Shown here: positions 45,417 through 56,217 of the stretch, one piece after another
Position numbering within the stretch: the first letter of the stretch is position 1
How the letters are laid out: every line of letters starts with the position of its first letter
DNA from: Molossus alvarezi
Lineage: Eukaryota; Chordata; Mammalia; Chiroptera; Molossidae
Reading direction: 5' to 3'
Assembly: GCA_037176705.1 (NCBI GenBank)
Contig: CM073886.1
Span: 5,518,001 to 5,582,000, forward strand
Length of the DNA: 64,000 nt
Translations under genes and position numbers: made by a program
The notes under the pieces: model-generated
What the model was told of the DNA's origin: nothing
Database searches by the model: none
The model's input: only the letters and a program-made list of their open reading frames with translations

Positions 45417-47018
45417 AGACAGCATCCCCTGGGAAGGCTTATATTGGGGAGACAGACAAGAGCTGGGCTTTGTCACTGCATGGTGGGGAACCTGAGCTCA
45501 GACCCTGGGAGTTCAGCCAGCCAGTCCTGGGAAGGAAGGGTGGATACTTCTACCCCTTCTGCAGGCTGGGAACACTCCTCCAACAGGAATGAGTTTGGAT
45601 CAACTCTCGGAAGCCCCAGATACCCACACTGGGTGCACTTCAGTGGGGGTAGGGAGAACAGCTCAGAGGAGGACATTTCAAGAGTAAGACCCTCAGAGGC
45701 TATTGTCTGGGACCAGAAGGAAAAGCTTAGCCCTGTCCTGTGGGCTGGGAAGGCAACATCCCCAACTGAGACTCTTGATTAATCGCACTGTGTCCCAGGC
45801 ATCTGAAACTTCTGCAGAAAAGGCAGCAGGCTGCATCCACCTGAACCCACATTAGGCCACCTTAGGGGGAACCAGAGTTGGAGGATATGGTAGAGACTGA
45901 GGAGTTTGGCTTTGAAGCAAGAGACTGATTTCCCCTCAATGAGTGGCTGATGGTGAAATCTGTAAGTGGGGGGCCCACTAGCCCTAGCTAGCCTGGCTCC
46001 ACCCTAAAGACTCTCTTCTAAGACACTGGAGGAAGACCAGATAAGCTCAGGGGGGAAGGGGAGTCCTGTAGACAGGGGGAGGCGGTCCTCAGAGAGCTTC
46101 AGACCAACCACTGCCACACAGGACTCCTAGAGCTAAACTTGGACAGCTCCTGACATTGGGTGACACAAAAGTACCTCCCAGAAAGACTGAAATCAGCATA
46201 CAAAACAGTAAGCCTCAGGCAATATCAGCTGCCCAAACTTCACCTGCCTGGCTTTAAAAAATTTATTGTTTTTTGTTCTTTTTTCAGTATTTTCTTTTAT
46301 TTCTGCTTTATTGCTTTGATAGTCATTGTTATCATTAAGATGTTTGCTCTTTTCTGTTTCTGTACCTTATTGGCTTCCTGCCTCTTCTTACTGTCTTTAT
46401 TTCCCTCACTTTTCCATTCCTTCTGCTTTCTCTCTCTTCTGTTTCCCTTTGCATACATTTTTCTGTCTTCTTATCTTTTGTACCATTTTCCTTTTCCTAC
46501 TCTCTAATTTTCTGCTCTCCCTTCTTTCTTTTCAGAATCTTTATCCTGCCCCTTTCTCTTCCAGTGTCCTCTTTATATTTTATTTTACTATTAGCAATAC
46601 TATCTTTTTCCCTCTTTCTTTTTTATTATTCGTGTTCTCTTTCCTCTTTCCTAATTCTCTTTTCTCTTGTGGTTGTTTTCGCTGTTGCGTGATCTCTTGC
46701 ACATTCCTGTTTGTTCCTGTGTGTTTGGTTTGTCCTGTCAGCACCTGTACAACAGCTCCCACGATGGGGCAGTGGTGAGCCTGACAGTCAGCCAAACAGA
46801 CAGGAGGTCCCACCCACGAATGGGGCAACAATCAAGACCCACTGACAACGGGAGATAACCCACAAAAGGGTCACACCTACGGCATACAATTCGGTAGTAC
46901 AAGGAGACTCCACCACTGGGTCCCATAGGACATTTACTGCAAAAGCCCACCCCACAAAGATTGGGAGTCATAGCAGGTATATATAATACATAGATACAAA
47001 CACAAAGAGACAAGTCAA
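44511..47018 (+). mobile_element. L1 5' UTR / promoter region of the large L1 (approximate)
   Basis: Region upstream of the L1 ORF1 remnant. It includes a YY1-like 'caggccgagatggctgcggt' near 44550, a GC-rich part (44740-45350), a (GT)n microsatellite, and a long pyrimidine-rich stretch (46250-46740). It leads into 'cccccaagttaaagaaaagg' at ORF1. The exact 5' end is not fixed, because no TSD partner for the 3' end at 52985 was found. Alternatively the element upstream of 47.96 kb is a HAL1-type half-L1. Confidence 0.5.
45376..45412. repeat. (GT)18 microsatellite
   Basis: Near-perfect GT run within the L1 5' region, preceded by (TTG)n. Confidence 0.97.
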
Positions 47019-47962
47019 ATGGGGAGACAAAGAACCCCCAAGTTAAAGAAAAGGAGGAATCACCAGAAATAGACCTAGAAGAGATGGAGGTAAGCAAGTT
47101 AGCAAACATAGAGTTCAGAGTAATGGTTATAAAGATGCTCAAGGAACTTAGTGAGAACTACAAGGAGCTTAATGGGTACTGCATCAGCATGGAAAAGTAC
47201 ATGGAAACCTTGAATAAGAACCAGGAAGAAATAAAGAATACTACAACTTACATCAAGAATATGCTGGAAATAATTCAAAGCAGGCTAGATGAAACAGAGG
47301 ACTGAATAGGTGAATTAGAAGACAAGGTAGAAAAAAACAATCAGAGCAGAAAAAAGAAAAAATACTTTAAAAGCATGAGGACAGTTTAAGAGAACTTTGG
47401 GACAATGAAAAATGGAATAAAATTCACATCATAGGGGTACTAGAGGGAGAAGAAAGTGAGCAAGGGAGAGAGAACCTGTTAGAAGAAATTATGACAGAAA
47501 TCTTCCCTAAGCTGGTGAAGGAAAAAGCCACACAAGTTCAGGAAGCACTGAGGATACCAATCACAGATGAACCCACTCCAAGAGATCCACTCCAAGACAA
47601 ATCAGAATTAAAATGGCAAACATTAAAGACAAAGAGAGAATCTCAAGAGCAGCGAGAGAGAGTCAGTCAGTTACCTACAGAGGAGCTCCCATAAGGCTGT
47701 CAGCTGATTTCTCAACAGAAACTCTACAGGCCAGAAGGGAATGGCATGAAGTATTTAAAGTAATGAAAAGCAAAGATCTGAAAACCAAGATTACTCTCTC
47801 CAGCAAGGCTATCATTCAAAATTGGAGGTGAAATAAAGAGCTTCCCAGACAAAAGAAGGCTAAAAGAGTTGATTGCCACCAAATCTGCAATTCAAGAAAT
47901 GTTAAAGAGACTGCTAGAAGAAGAAATAGAGAGAGAGAAACAGACATAAAGAATAAAAACAC
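47019..47962 (+). pseudogene. L1 ORF1 remnant
   Basis: The sequence starts ATGGGGAGACAAAGAACCCC at 47019. The in-frame part 47084-47305 gives a coiled-coil-like segment (VIKMLKELSENYKELNGY, KNQEEIKN, SRLDETED). Then come the ORF1 RRM and C-terminal domain parts: 'VKEKATQVQEALRIP' at 47491-47694, 'RLSADFSTETLQARREWHEV' at 47613-47831, and 'gagcttcccagacaaaagaa' further on. Frameshifts and stops (for example after 47305) break it into several frames. ORF1p is the L1 RNA-binding chaperone that coats L1 RNA in the cytoplasmic particle. The reading ends at 'cagacataaagaataaaa', immediately before the expected ORF2 start, where VES elements now sit. Confidence 0.85.
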
Positions 47963-48171
47963 TGGCCCTGGCCGGTTTGACTCAGTGGTTAGAGCGTCAG
48001 CCTGTGAACCAGAGAGTCCCGGGTTCGATTCCCGTTAAGGGCACATACCTCAGTTGCAGTTAGTCCCCAGCTCCAGTTGGGGTCATGTGGATGGCAACCA
48101 CTCGATGTGTCTCTCTCACATTGATGTTTCTCTCTCTCTGTCCCTCCCACTCCCTCCCGCTCTATCTGAAA
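47962..48171 (+). mobile_element. VES: VES SINE 1 of the L1 cluster, plus strand
   Basis: Head 'tggccctggccggtttgact', B box 'cccgggttcgattcccg', body 'cacattgatgtttctctctc', shortened tail 'ctatctgaaa'. A perfect 14-bp TSD, AAAGAATAAAAACA, lies at 47948-47961 and 48172-48185, within the ORF1-ORF2 spacer. Confidence 0.96.
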
Positions 48172-48185
48172 AAAGAATAAAAACA

Positions 48186-48424
48186 TCGTCCTGGCTCGTT
48201 TGGCTCAACAATTAGAGTATCAGCCCATAAACTGAAGAGTCACGGGTTCAGTTCCCAGTCAAGGACATGTACTTGGGTTGCAGGTTAGATCCTCGACCCC
48301 GGTCAGGTTCATGCAGGAGGCAACCAATGGATGTGTCTCTCTCACATCAATATTTCTCTCCTTCCTTCCCTCACACTCTGCCTGAAGATAAATGGAAAAA
48401 TATCCTCAGGTGAAGATTTTTTAA
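48186..48424 (+). mobile_element. VES: VES SINE 2 of the L1 cluster, plus strand, long form (hybrid)
   Basis: Head 'tcgtcctggctcgtttggct', B box 'cacgggttcagttcccag', body 'cacatcaatatttctctcct', tail 'aaatatcctcaggtgaagat'. Its head abuts AAAGAATAAAAACA (48172), but its tail abuts AAAGCCCCTACT (48425), so its two flanks are not a matching TSD. The missing partners are found next to the VES at 49107-49358, in inverted orientation. I read it as one of two recombinant VES created by an inversion. Confidence 0.9.
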
Positions 48425-48436
48425 AAAGCCCCTACT

Positions 48437-48640
48437 CTGCCTGGCTGGTTTAGCTCAGTGGATTGAGTGTAGTCCCATGGACTGAGAGGTCCCAGTTCAA
48501 TTTCCAGTCAGGGCACATGCTCAGGTTGCAGGCTCGATCCCCAGTGGGGAGCATTCAGGAGGCAGCTGATCGATGTGTCTCTCATGTTAATGTTTCTATA
48601 TCTCCCTTCCTCTCTCTCTAAAAAAATCAATAAAAACATT
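48437..48640 (+). mobile_element. VES: VES SINE 3 of the L1 cluster, plus strand, short form
   Basis: Head 'ctgcctggctggtttagctc', B box 'cccagttcaatttccag', body 'catgttaatgtttctatatc', tail 'aaaaatcaataaaaacattt'. TSD AAAKCCCCTACT at 48425-48436 and 48645-48656. It was inserted after the inversion, since its TSD is already in the inverted state. Confidence 0.94.
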
Positions 48641-48644
48641 TTTT

Positions 48645-49109
48645 AAATCCCCTACTATAATTGCATCACTATAAATCTTTCCCTTGAAGTCCTCCAAGAG
48701 CTTTTTTAAATATATTTTGGTGTTCTTGTATTGTGTACAGATACGTTTACCAGTGTTACATCTTCTTGTTGTTTTGATCCTTTTAGTATTATGTAGTGAC
48801 CTTCTTTGTGTCTTGTTATGGCCTTTGCTTTGAAGTCTATTTTGTCAGATATAAGTATTGCTACTCCTGTTTTTTGTTTTTGTTTTTGTTTTTTTTCTGT
48901 TTCCATCTGCATGGAAAAATGTTTCCATCCTTTCATTTTCATCCTGTGTGAGTCTTTTGTTTTGAGGTGGGTCTCTTGTAGACAGCATATATATGGGTTT
49001 TCTTATCCTATCCACTTAGCTACCCTTTGTCTCTTGATTTGGAGTATTTAATACATTTACATTTAAGGTTATTATTGATGGGTACTTATTTATTGCCATT
49101 TTATTCTTT
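48645..49109 (-). pseudogene. L1 ORF2 N-terminus, inverted within its own element
   Basis: Read on the minus strand, this begins at the ORF2 start codon: 'gaataaaatggcaataaata', giving MAINKYPSIITLNVN, then an endonuclease-domain stretch with GVAILISDKIDF, KEGHYIILKGSKQQED and VTLVN (frame 48942-48706), ending in 'gcaattatagtaggggattt'. It is the first roughly 150 residues of the apurinic-type endonuclease domain. The next part of ORF2 continues in the opposite orientation at 49359 on the plus strand. It is therefore an inverted block inside one L1, not a separate element. Confidence 0.9.
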
Positions 49110-49358
49110 TTTTTTTTTTTTTTTTTACTAATCGTCACCTGAAGACATTTTTCCATTGACTTTTAAATAGAGTAAGAGGGAGGAAGAGAGAGAAATATGG
49201 ATGTGAGAAAGACACATCAACTGGTTGTCTCCCTCACGACCCCGACCAGGGCCAGGGACCAAACTGCAACTGAGGTACATGCCCTTGACCAGAATCAAAC
49301 CTGCAACTCTTTGGTCCATGTGCTGACACTCTAACTGCTGACTCAAACTGGCCAATGC
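49107..49358 (-). mobile_element. VES: VES SINE 4 of the L1 cluster, minus strand, long form (hybrid)
   Basis: Poly-T about 20 bases, then 'aatcgtcacctgaagacatt', body 'gagagaaatatggatgtgag', B box 'gaccagaatcaaacctgcaa' and head 'gactcaaactggccaatgc'. The tail is joined to the reverse complement of AAAGAATAAAA (49099-49109) and the head to TAGTAGGGGATTT (49359-49371). These are the two halves missing from VES 2. Confidence 0.93.
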
Positions 49359-52300
49359 TAGTAGGGGATTTTAACACTCCACTGACATCATTGGATAGAT
49401 CTTCCAAACAAAAAAATCAACAAGGAAACAGTGACCTTAAACAGCACACTAGATGAGATGGATTTAATTGACATTTATAGATCATTTCACTTCAAAACTG
49501 CAGAATATATATTTTTCTCAAGTGCACACAGGACATCTCAAAGACAGACCACATGTTAGGACATAAAATAAGTCTCTTCAAGTTCAAGAAGATTGAAATC
49601 ATATCAAGCATCTTCGGAGATCACAATGGCATGAAACTAGAAATCAACTACAATAAAAACACTCAAAAACATTCAAACACATAAATTCAACATAAATAGC
49701 ATGTTGTTAAACAATAAATGGATTACCAATGAAATCAAAGAAAAAATTAAATACTACCTGGAAACAAATGGAAATTAACACACAACAACCTAAAATCTAT
49801 GAGACACAGCGAAAGCAGTCCTGAGAGGAAAGTTCACAACATTACAGGCCTACCTCAAGAAACAAGAAAAATCTCTAATGAAATATCTAACCCAACAACT
49901 AGAATAATTAGAAAGAGAACATCAAGAAAAGCCCAGAGTAACTAGAAAAAAGAAAGTAATAAAGATCAGAGCAGACATAAATGACATATAGCCTGAAAAA
50001 ACAATACTAAAGATCAATGAAACCAAGAGTTGGTTCATTAAAAAGATAAACAAGATTGATGAACCTTTAGCCAGACTCATCAATAAACAAAGAGAAGGAA
50101 CACAAATGAATAAAATCAGAAAAGAAAGAGGTGAAGTAACAACTGACACCACAGAAATACAAAGGAGTGTAATAAAATACTGTGAATAACTATATACTAA
50201 AAAATTGGACAACCTGCGCAAAATGGACAAATTCCTAGAAACATATAATCTTCCAAAACTCAACCAGGAAGAATCAGAAAACCTGAATTGACCAATAATG
50301 ACTAATGAAATTGAAGCAGTACTCAAAAAACTCCAGCAAACAAAAGTTCTGGACCCAGATGGATTCACGGGAGTTTTACCAAACATTCAAAGAAGAATTA
50401 ACACCTATCCTCCTCAAACTATTACAAAATATTCAAGAGGAAGGAAGACTTCCAAGCTCTTTTTACAAGGCTAGCATTATCCTAATTCCAAAACCAGATA
50501 AAGACACTACAAAGAAAGAAAATCATAGGCCAATATTCCTGATGAACATAAATGCTAAAATTCTCAACAAAATATTATCAAATAGGATCAAGCAATACAT
50601 TTCAAAGATCATTCACCATGACCAAGTGGGATTTATTCCAGGGATGCAAAGCTGTTACAATATTCACAAGTCAATAAATATGATACATCACATTTTTTAA
50701 ATGAAGGATAAAATGCTTATCAAAAGACAAAAAAATCATATCAACCAACAAAATCCAGCACCCATTTTTGATAAAAACTCTCAGCAAAGTGACAATAGAG
50801 GAATCATACCTCAATATAATAAAGGCCATATATGACAAACCTACAGCCAACATCATACTTAATGGGCAAAAACAGGAACAAGACAGGGACGTCCACTTTC
50901 ACCACTCTTTTTCAACATAGTACTGGAAATCTTAGCCACAGCAACCAGACAAGAAGAAAAAATAAAAGGCATCCAAATTGGAAAGGAGGAAATAAAACTG
51001 TCATTATTCAGGGATGACATAATATTGTACATAGAAAACCCTACAGAACCCACCAAATAGCTACTAGAGTTGATAAATGAATTCGGCAAAGTAGCAGGAT
51101 ATGAAATTAAAATCCAGAAATCAATGGCATGTTTATACACCAATAATGACCTCTCTGAAAGAGAGAGAGAGGAAAAAAATCCCTTGTACCATTGCAACAA
51201 CAACAAAAAATAAGATACCTGGGAATAAGCTTAACCAAGGAGATGAAAGACCTGAACTTGAAAAACTACAGGATGTTGGAAAAAAGAGACAGAAAAATAC
51301 AAACAAGTGGAAAAATATTCGGAGTTCATGGATTAGAAGAATTAACATCATTAAAATGTCCATACTACCCAAAGCAATCTACAGATTCAATGCAATCCCT
51401 ATTAAAATACAGATCTAGAATAAATACTCCAAAAATTTATATAGAACCAAAAAAGACCCCAAATAGCCACAGCAATCTTAAGAAGAAAAAACCAAGTAGG
51501 AGGGATTACAATACCAGATATCAGGTTATACTACAAAGCCACTGTAATCAAAACACCCTGGTACTGGCACAAAAACAGGCATATACATCAATGGAACAGA
51601 ACAGAGAACCCAGATATCGACCCAAGACATTATGCACAATTAATATTTGACAAAGTAGATAAGAGCATACAATGGAGTAAAAACAGTCTCTTCAATAAAT
51701 GGTGTTAGGAAAATTGAACAAGTACGTGCAAAAAAAATGAAACTAGACCACCAACTTACACAAGAATAAACTCAAAATGGATAACAAACTTAAATGAAAC
51801 CATAAAAATCCTAGAAGAAAATGTAGGCAGCAAAATCTTAGACATCTCATGTATCAGAATTTTCACTGATACATAACCTAGGGCAAGCAAAACAAAGAAA
51901 AAAATTAATGGGACTACATCAAACTAAAAAGCTTCTGCATAACAAAATAAACCATCCTCAAAATGCAAAGGAAACCAACTATATGGGAGAACATATTTGG
52001 CAATGATACATCTGATAAGGGGTAATTTCTAAAATATATAAAGTATTTATACAACTCAACAAAAGGAAGACAAAAATTCAATTAAAGAATGGGAAAAGGA
52101 CCTGAATAGACACTTCTCCAAAGAGGCCATACAAATGGCCAAGAGACATGTGAAAAAATGCTCAGCATCACTAATCATCAGAGAGATGCAAATTAAAATG
52201 ACAATGTGGTATCACCTCACACCTACTACAATGTCTGTCATCAATAAATTAACAAACAAGTGCTGCTGAGAATGTGGAGAAAAAGGAACCCTAGTACACT

Positions 52301-52693
52301 GCTGGTGGGAATGCAGACCAGTGCAACCACTGTGGAAAACAGTAAGGAGTTTCATCAGAAAATTAAAAATGGAACTGCCATCTGACCCAGTGATCCCACT
52401 TTTGGAATATGTCCTGAGAAGCCTGAAACTCCAGTCAGAAAGAATATATGCACCTCTATGTTCATAGCAGCACTATTTACAATTGCTAAGATCTGGAAAC
52501 AGCTCACATCCCTATCAGCAGATGAGTGGATAAAAAGCTGTGGTACATTTACACAATGGAACAGTATGCGTCTGTAAAAAAAAGGATCTCTTACCCTTTG
52601 AGACAACATGGAAGAACCTGAAGAATATTATGCTAAGCAAAATAAGCCAGTCAGAGAAAGATAAATATCACATGTTCTCACTTGTATGTGGAG
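49359..52693 (+). pseudogene. L1 ORF2 remainder (endonuclease, reverse transcriptase, C-terminus), broken
   Basis: Continues ORF2 from the 'gtaggggattttaacactcc' (GDFNTP-type) endonuclease motif. The endonuclease C-terminal 'gatcacaatggcatgaaact' motif lies near 49620. RT motifs appear at 50305-50700 ([40 protein letters not shown]). The RT active-site box normally FADD is FRDD at 51007-51018; both aspartates are kept. The cysteine-rich end reads near 52260-52330 ('tgctgctgagaatgtggaga'). The ORF2 end is near 52690. Numerous stops and frameshifts make it non-functional. ORF2p would cut target DNA and copy L1 and SINE RNA. Confidence 0.9.
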
Positions 52694-52985
52694 TCTAATG
52701 AACAAAATATACTGATTAATAAAATAGAACCAGAGGTGTGGAAACATGTATCAGACTGATGAATCTCAGAGGGAAGAGGGGCAGGAGATGGGGGGATGTG
52801 GGGGGCGGGGGGACAGGGAAGAGATTAACCAAAGAACTTATATGCATATATGTATAGGCCATGAACACAGACAATAGGGTGGTGAAGGCCTGGGGAGGGT
52901 GGGAACTGGGCGGAGGGGGGCAATGGGGAACAGGAGGGGGAATATCTGTAATGCTGTCGACGATAAAGATTTCAAAATTTTAAAA
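52694..52985 (+). mobile_element. L1 3' UTR and tail
   Basis: G-rich 3' UTR ('gggggatgtggggggcgggg', 'gagattaaccaaagaactta', 'tatgcatatatgtataggcc') ending 'atatctgtaatgctgtcgac' and 'gataaagatttcaaaatttt'. The poly(A) tail has decayed. Confidence 0.85.
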
Positions 52986-53370
52986 AGGACTTGACATATG
53001 AACACCCAGGGGAAGAGCATTCCTGGCAGAGGAAACAGCAAGTGCCAAGGCACTGTGGTCGACACATGACAAGGTGGCTTCTGTACCTGGATGGAGGAAG
53101 AATGATATCACAGGAGGTTGGAGCAGGCTGATTTATCCATCTTGATGGACACAGAAGCCCTATCAAGACTATGATGGGGCTTGGGTGTGATCCATTTAGA
53201 GAAGGCAATGTGGGAAGATTTAGGACATGCCTGGGAGGGTAGAGCTGGACAGGGCCTGTAAATGGAGCAGGTGTCAGGGAGGGGCGAGTGATGGATCCCT
53301 GGTTTCTGGACTGAACAGCTGAAGTGGATGGATGATGATGCCATTCACTTAGTCCTAGAAGAGGCTGGAA
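52986..53370 (-). mobile_element. L2-type LINE fragment, antisense
   Basis: 'aacacccaggggaagagcat', 'tcctggcagaggaaacagca' and 'agtgccaaggcactgtggtc' are the antisense L2 3' region. 'atgatgatgccattcactta' closes the recognisable part. The large L1 inserted next to or into this element. Confidence 0.55.
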
Positions 53371-53374
53371 GAAC

Positions 53375-54130
53375 AAATCAGAAGCAATATTTAAAGAGAT
53401 AATCCCTGAAAAGTTCCCAAACACACTCATGAAATGCAGGATAGAAAACAAGAAACTCACACCTAGGCCCATCATAAAACTGATGAAAAACAAAAAGTGA
53501 TGTTTACAAAGCATTTAGAAAAAAAAGACACCTTCAAAGGAGCAGCTGGAAGACTAATAACTGAGTTACCTGCAGAAATAATAAAAGGCAGAAGACTGGA
53601 AAGAAAATAACTTCCAACCTGGAATTCTATTCCCAATGAAAATACTCTTCAAAAGTAAAGGCAAAATAAAGACATTTCCAGGGAAACGAAAGGGAAGAGA
53701 CTGCACCATCAGCCCAGGCTTCAAAAAGAAATACTAATAGGAATTCTTTGGGCAGAAGGAAAACTATCACAGAAGCAACACTGAGACACAGGAAGGCGTG
53801 AGAGCAAGGGGAAGTGAATATTGATAAAATCTAAGTGAATACTGACTTCTGGCTTTAATAATAATGTTAGTCATAGCAGGTGTGTGTCTATGCATGTGAG
53901 ATATGCACAGACTTAGCACAGCAGCAAATAGCAAATGGTGGGAAGGGGAAATGCGATTAGAGAGGCCTGAGGCCCTGAGGGGTGAAATCTCATTTCTCTT
54001 ACCCTCATAAATCAAGAACACATGTTGAAATCACAGGGTAACCACTAAAAAGACAAAGAAAGGAATGTATAACAAACAAGTTACCAGAAATAAGAAACCA
54101 GAGTTTAAAAAATGTTTTATTGATCTAAAA
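53375..54130 (+). mobile_element. Old L1/HAL1 ORF1-type fragment, plus strand
   Basis: 'tccaacctggaattctattc', 'ccaatgaaaatactcttcaa', 'gcaaaataaagacatttcca' and 'gaattctttgggcagaagga' follow the order of the 3' half of L1M/HAL1 ORF1. No open frame of note survives. Confidence 0.6.
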
Positions 54131-54264
54131 GAAAGGTGAGAAAAAGGACTATAAAGCCGGTGGGCCGAATATCCGAGAAACAGCAAGATAGTAAATACAA
54201 CCAAATACATTCGTAATTATGTTAAATGTGAGCAAACCTGCACCCCAGTCAAGCTTCCTGATGA

Positions 54265-54390
54265 CTAGATGCATACAATTAGCCACATTTTACAGGTGAA
54301 AAATTTGAGGCACAGAGAAGTTGTGACCTGCCCAAGGTTGGCCACCTAGGAAGTCATGGCACCAAAATTGGAACTCAGCATCCTGCCTCC
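54265..54390 (-). mobile_element. MIR SINE, antisense
   Basis: 'cattttacaggtgaaaaatt', 'tgaggcacagagaagttgtg' and 'acctgcccaaggttggccac' are the antisense MIR core, then 'gaactcagcatcctgcctcc'. Confidence 0.7.
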
Positions 54391-54659
54391 GGGGCCTGAG
54401 CATGTCACCCCTCCAGGAGCCCCCCTCCTGTCTACCCAACACTGCTTTAGGTCAGCCAGGTTCCCACAAGCTCCTAACAGGGACAAGCTGGCCCACATCA
54501 TTGCCATGGTGACCATGCTAAAGGCACACACTGGATCTGGGCTCTCTCTAAAATTAAAATGTCTTCCTGGGTTCTCATTTGCTTCAAGACAAATGTAGTC
54601 AGTCATCAAAGGTCCTTCTAGACGAGGTTTCTGCCAACCCCCAGCCCCCTGCACCCCCT

Positions 54660-54790
54660 GCAACCTGCACCAAACACTTCATGGCTATCATTCCCATTTC
54701 ACCCTCACAACCCTACAATGCAGGTAGTCACTCTCCATCTCCTACACAGGAAGGCACACTCAGACTGGTTAAGTGACGACCCAAGCAAAT
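54660..54790 (-). mobile_element. MIR SINE fragment, antisense
   Basis: 'caccctcacaaccctacaat' and 'aggcacactcagactggtta' followed by 'agtgacgacccaagcaaatc' fit antisense MIR. Confidence 0.55.
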
Positions 54791-54799
54791 CCATTAATC

Positions 54800-54915
54800 C
54801 AGATGGAAATATTTACTTAAGTAACTACCACATGCCTGGCACCCTGCCCGGTGTTGGGAAAAGAGCAGGGCACAGAACAGGCGAACACCCCTGCCCTCCT
54901 GTGAGCACAGCCAGC
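54800..54915 (-). mobile_element. L2-type LINE 3' fragment, antisense
   Basis: 'ctaccacatgcctggcaccc', 'tgcccggtgttgggaaaaga' and 'aacacccctgccctcctgtg' match the antisense L2 3' end. Confidence 0.55.
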
Positions 54916-55010
54916 CCACTGAGCTCTGGTACCCATGAGTTCCTCATATGTGGGTCCAACCAATATTTGGCAAAAAGTTACATTGTTGCTGATGTGTCTA
55001 GTTAGACCTA

Positions 55011-55036
55011 TGATGATGATGATGATGATGATGATG
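55011..55036. repeat. (ATG)n microsatellite
   Basis: Eight to nine ATG/GAT triplets inside the Tigger-like fragment. Confidence 0.95.
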
Positions 55037-55275
55037 GTTGTGTCTGTGCTGAACATGTACACTTTTTTGTCACTATTCCCTAAACAGTACAGTAAGACAA
55101 CTATTTACACAGCATTTACATTGTATCGAGTAATATAAGTTATCCAGGGATCACTGAAAAGTCTGTGGGAGGATGTGTGTAGTTACATGCAGGTACTATA
55201 TCATTTTATATGAGGCCCTTGAGCATCTGCAATTCTGCAGAGAGGGGTCCTGGACAGTGACAGAGAGGCCTGTAT
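55037..55275 (+). mobile_element. Tigger-type DNA transposon fragment
   Basis: 'actattccctaaacagtaca', 'gtaagacaactatttacaca', 'gcatttacattgtatcgagt', 'gtgggaggatgtgtgtagtt' and 'cccttgagcatctgcaattc' with 'gaggggtcctgg' follow the order of the non-coding part of mammalian Tigger/MER2-group elements. The terminal repeat is not recovered. Confidence 0.6.
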
Positions 55276-55948
55276 TGTATTCACATCCTCCGTATGTTGT
55301 GTGCATACTGCATGTACACTGCGGTAGTTGGTGAGAAGTGACATGAAGAGAAAGCAGGGAGGGGGGAAGAGGCCTGCACTGTTGTAGACGTGTGGTCAGG
55401 GAAGGTGCAGGAGACACTGCATTTGAGTGAAGACAAAGTGAGGGAATGAACTGTACAGGCATCTCAGGCCATCCAGGCGGCGCCAGGAAGTGGGCTGGGA
55501 TTGGTGATGACTTGAGTCAATGCAGGACAGTAGCACTGAGGTGTTAAGAACTTGACCCTGACTAGACAGCAAGCTCCTCCTCGGGGTGTGGCCATATCCC
55601 CAGCCTTTGGAAACACAGACATTACTAAAGGAAGGAGCTGGGACTTCAATTCTGAGTGGGACCGTAAAGCAGCACCTTCCCCACTACCCCCGCCCCGCCC
55701 CCCGTGCCGCCCCACTGTGCCTCCCCGTCCTCCCTGAAGGAATGGTCTGACACCTGTCCCCGAGGCCCTGAAACAGTGTGCACACCTGGGCCTCACGCAT
55801 TCTTCCCACACGAAGGAAAGGCAGGGAGAGCCGGCCAGGGGCAGGGAGCCCGATTCTGACTGCAATTGGGGCTTTACTCCATCACCTCCTCACTTGCTTT
55901 AGGAGAAACTGAGCTGCTAGTCAACTGATGCCATGTCTCTGAACACAC
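55276..55948. other. Unassigned DNA
   Basis: No gene or clear repeat. A C-rich patch at 55680-55740. Confidence 0.3.
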
Positions 55949-56186
55949 TTTTTTCTTCTAATCCTCACCTGAGGATACTTTTCCATCTATCTTCAGATAG
56001 AGTGGGAAAGGGAGGGAAAGGGAGAGAGAAACATGGACATGAGAGGGACACACCGACTGGTTACCTCCCACATGACCCCGACCAGGGCCGAGGACCAACA
56101 GCAACTGAGGCACCTTGACCGGAAGCAAACCCACGACTCTTTGGTCCACGCACTGACACTCTACCACTGAGCCAAACTGGCCAGGG
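55949..56186 (-). mobile_element. VES: VES SINE, minus strand, long form (pair, left)
   Basis: Tail 'aatcctcacctgaggatact', body 'gagagaaacatggacatgag', B box 'gaccggaagcaaacccacga', head 'gagccaaactggccagggtt'. The CTCTGAACACAC and CCCTGAACACTC stretches on the two sides are the TSD. Confidence 0.95.
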
Positions 56187-56217
56187 TTCCCTGAACACTC
56201 CTGAAGAAAGGGGCCAG

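Noticed and set aside
48645..52985. Twin-priming 5' inversion as the explanation of the inverted ORF2 block
   Set aside because: Twin priming leaves nothing in sense upstream of the inverted block. Here sense ORF1 ends exactly where ORF2 should start, and the VES TSDs are exchanged, so a VES-VES inversion fits better. It would return if ORF1 proved to be a separate half-L1.
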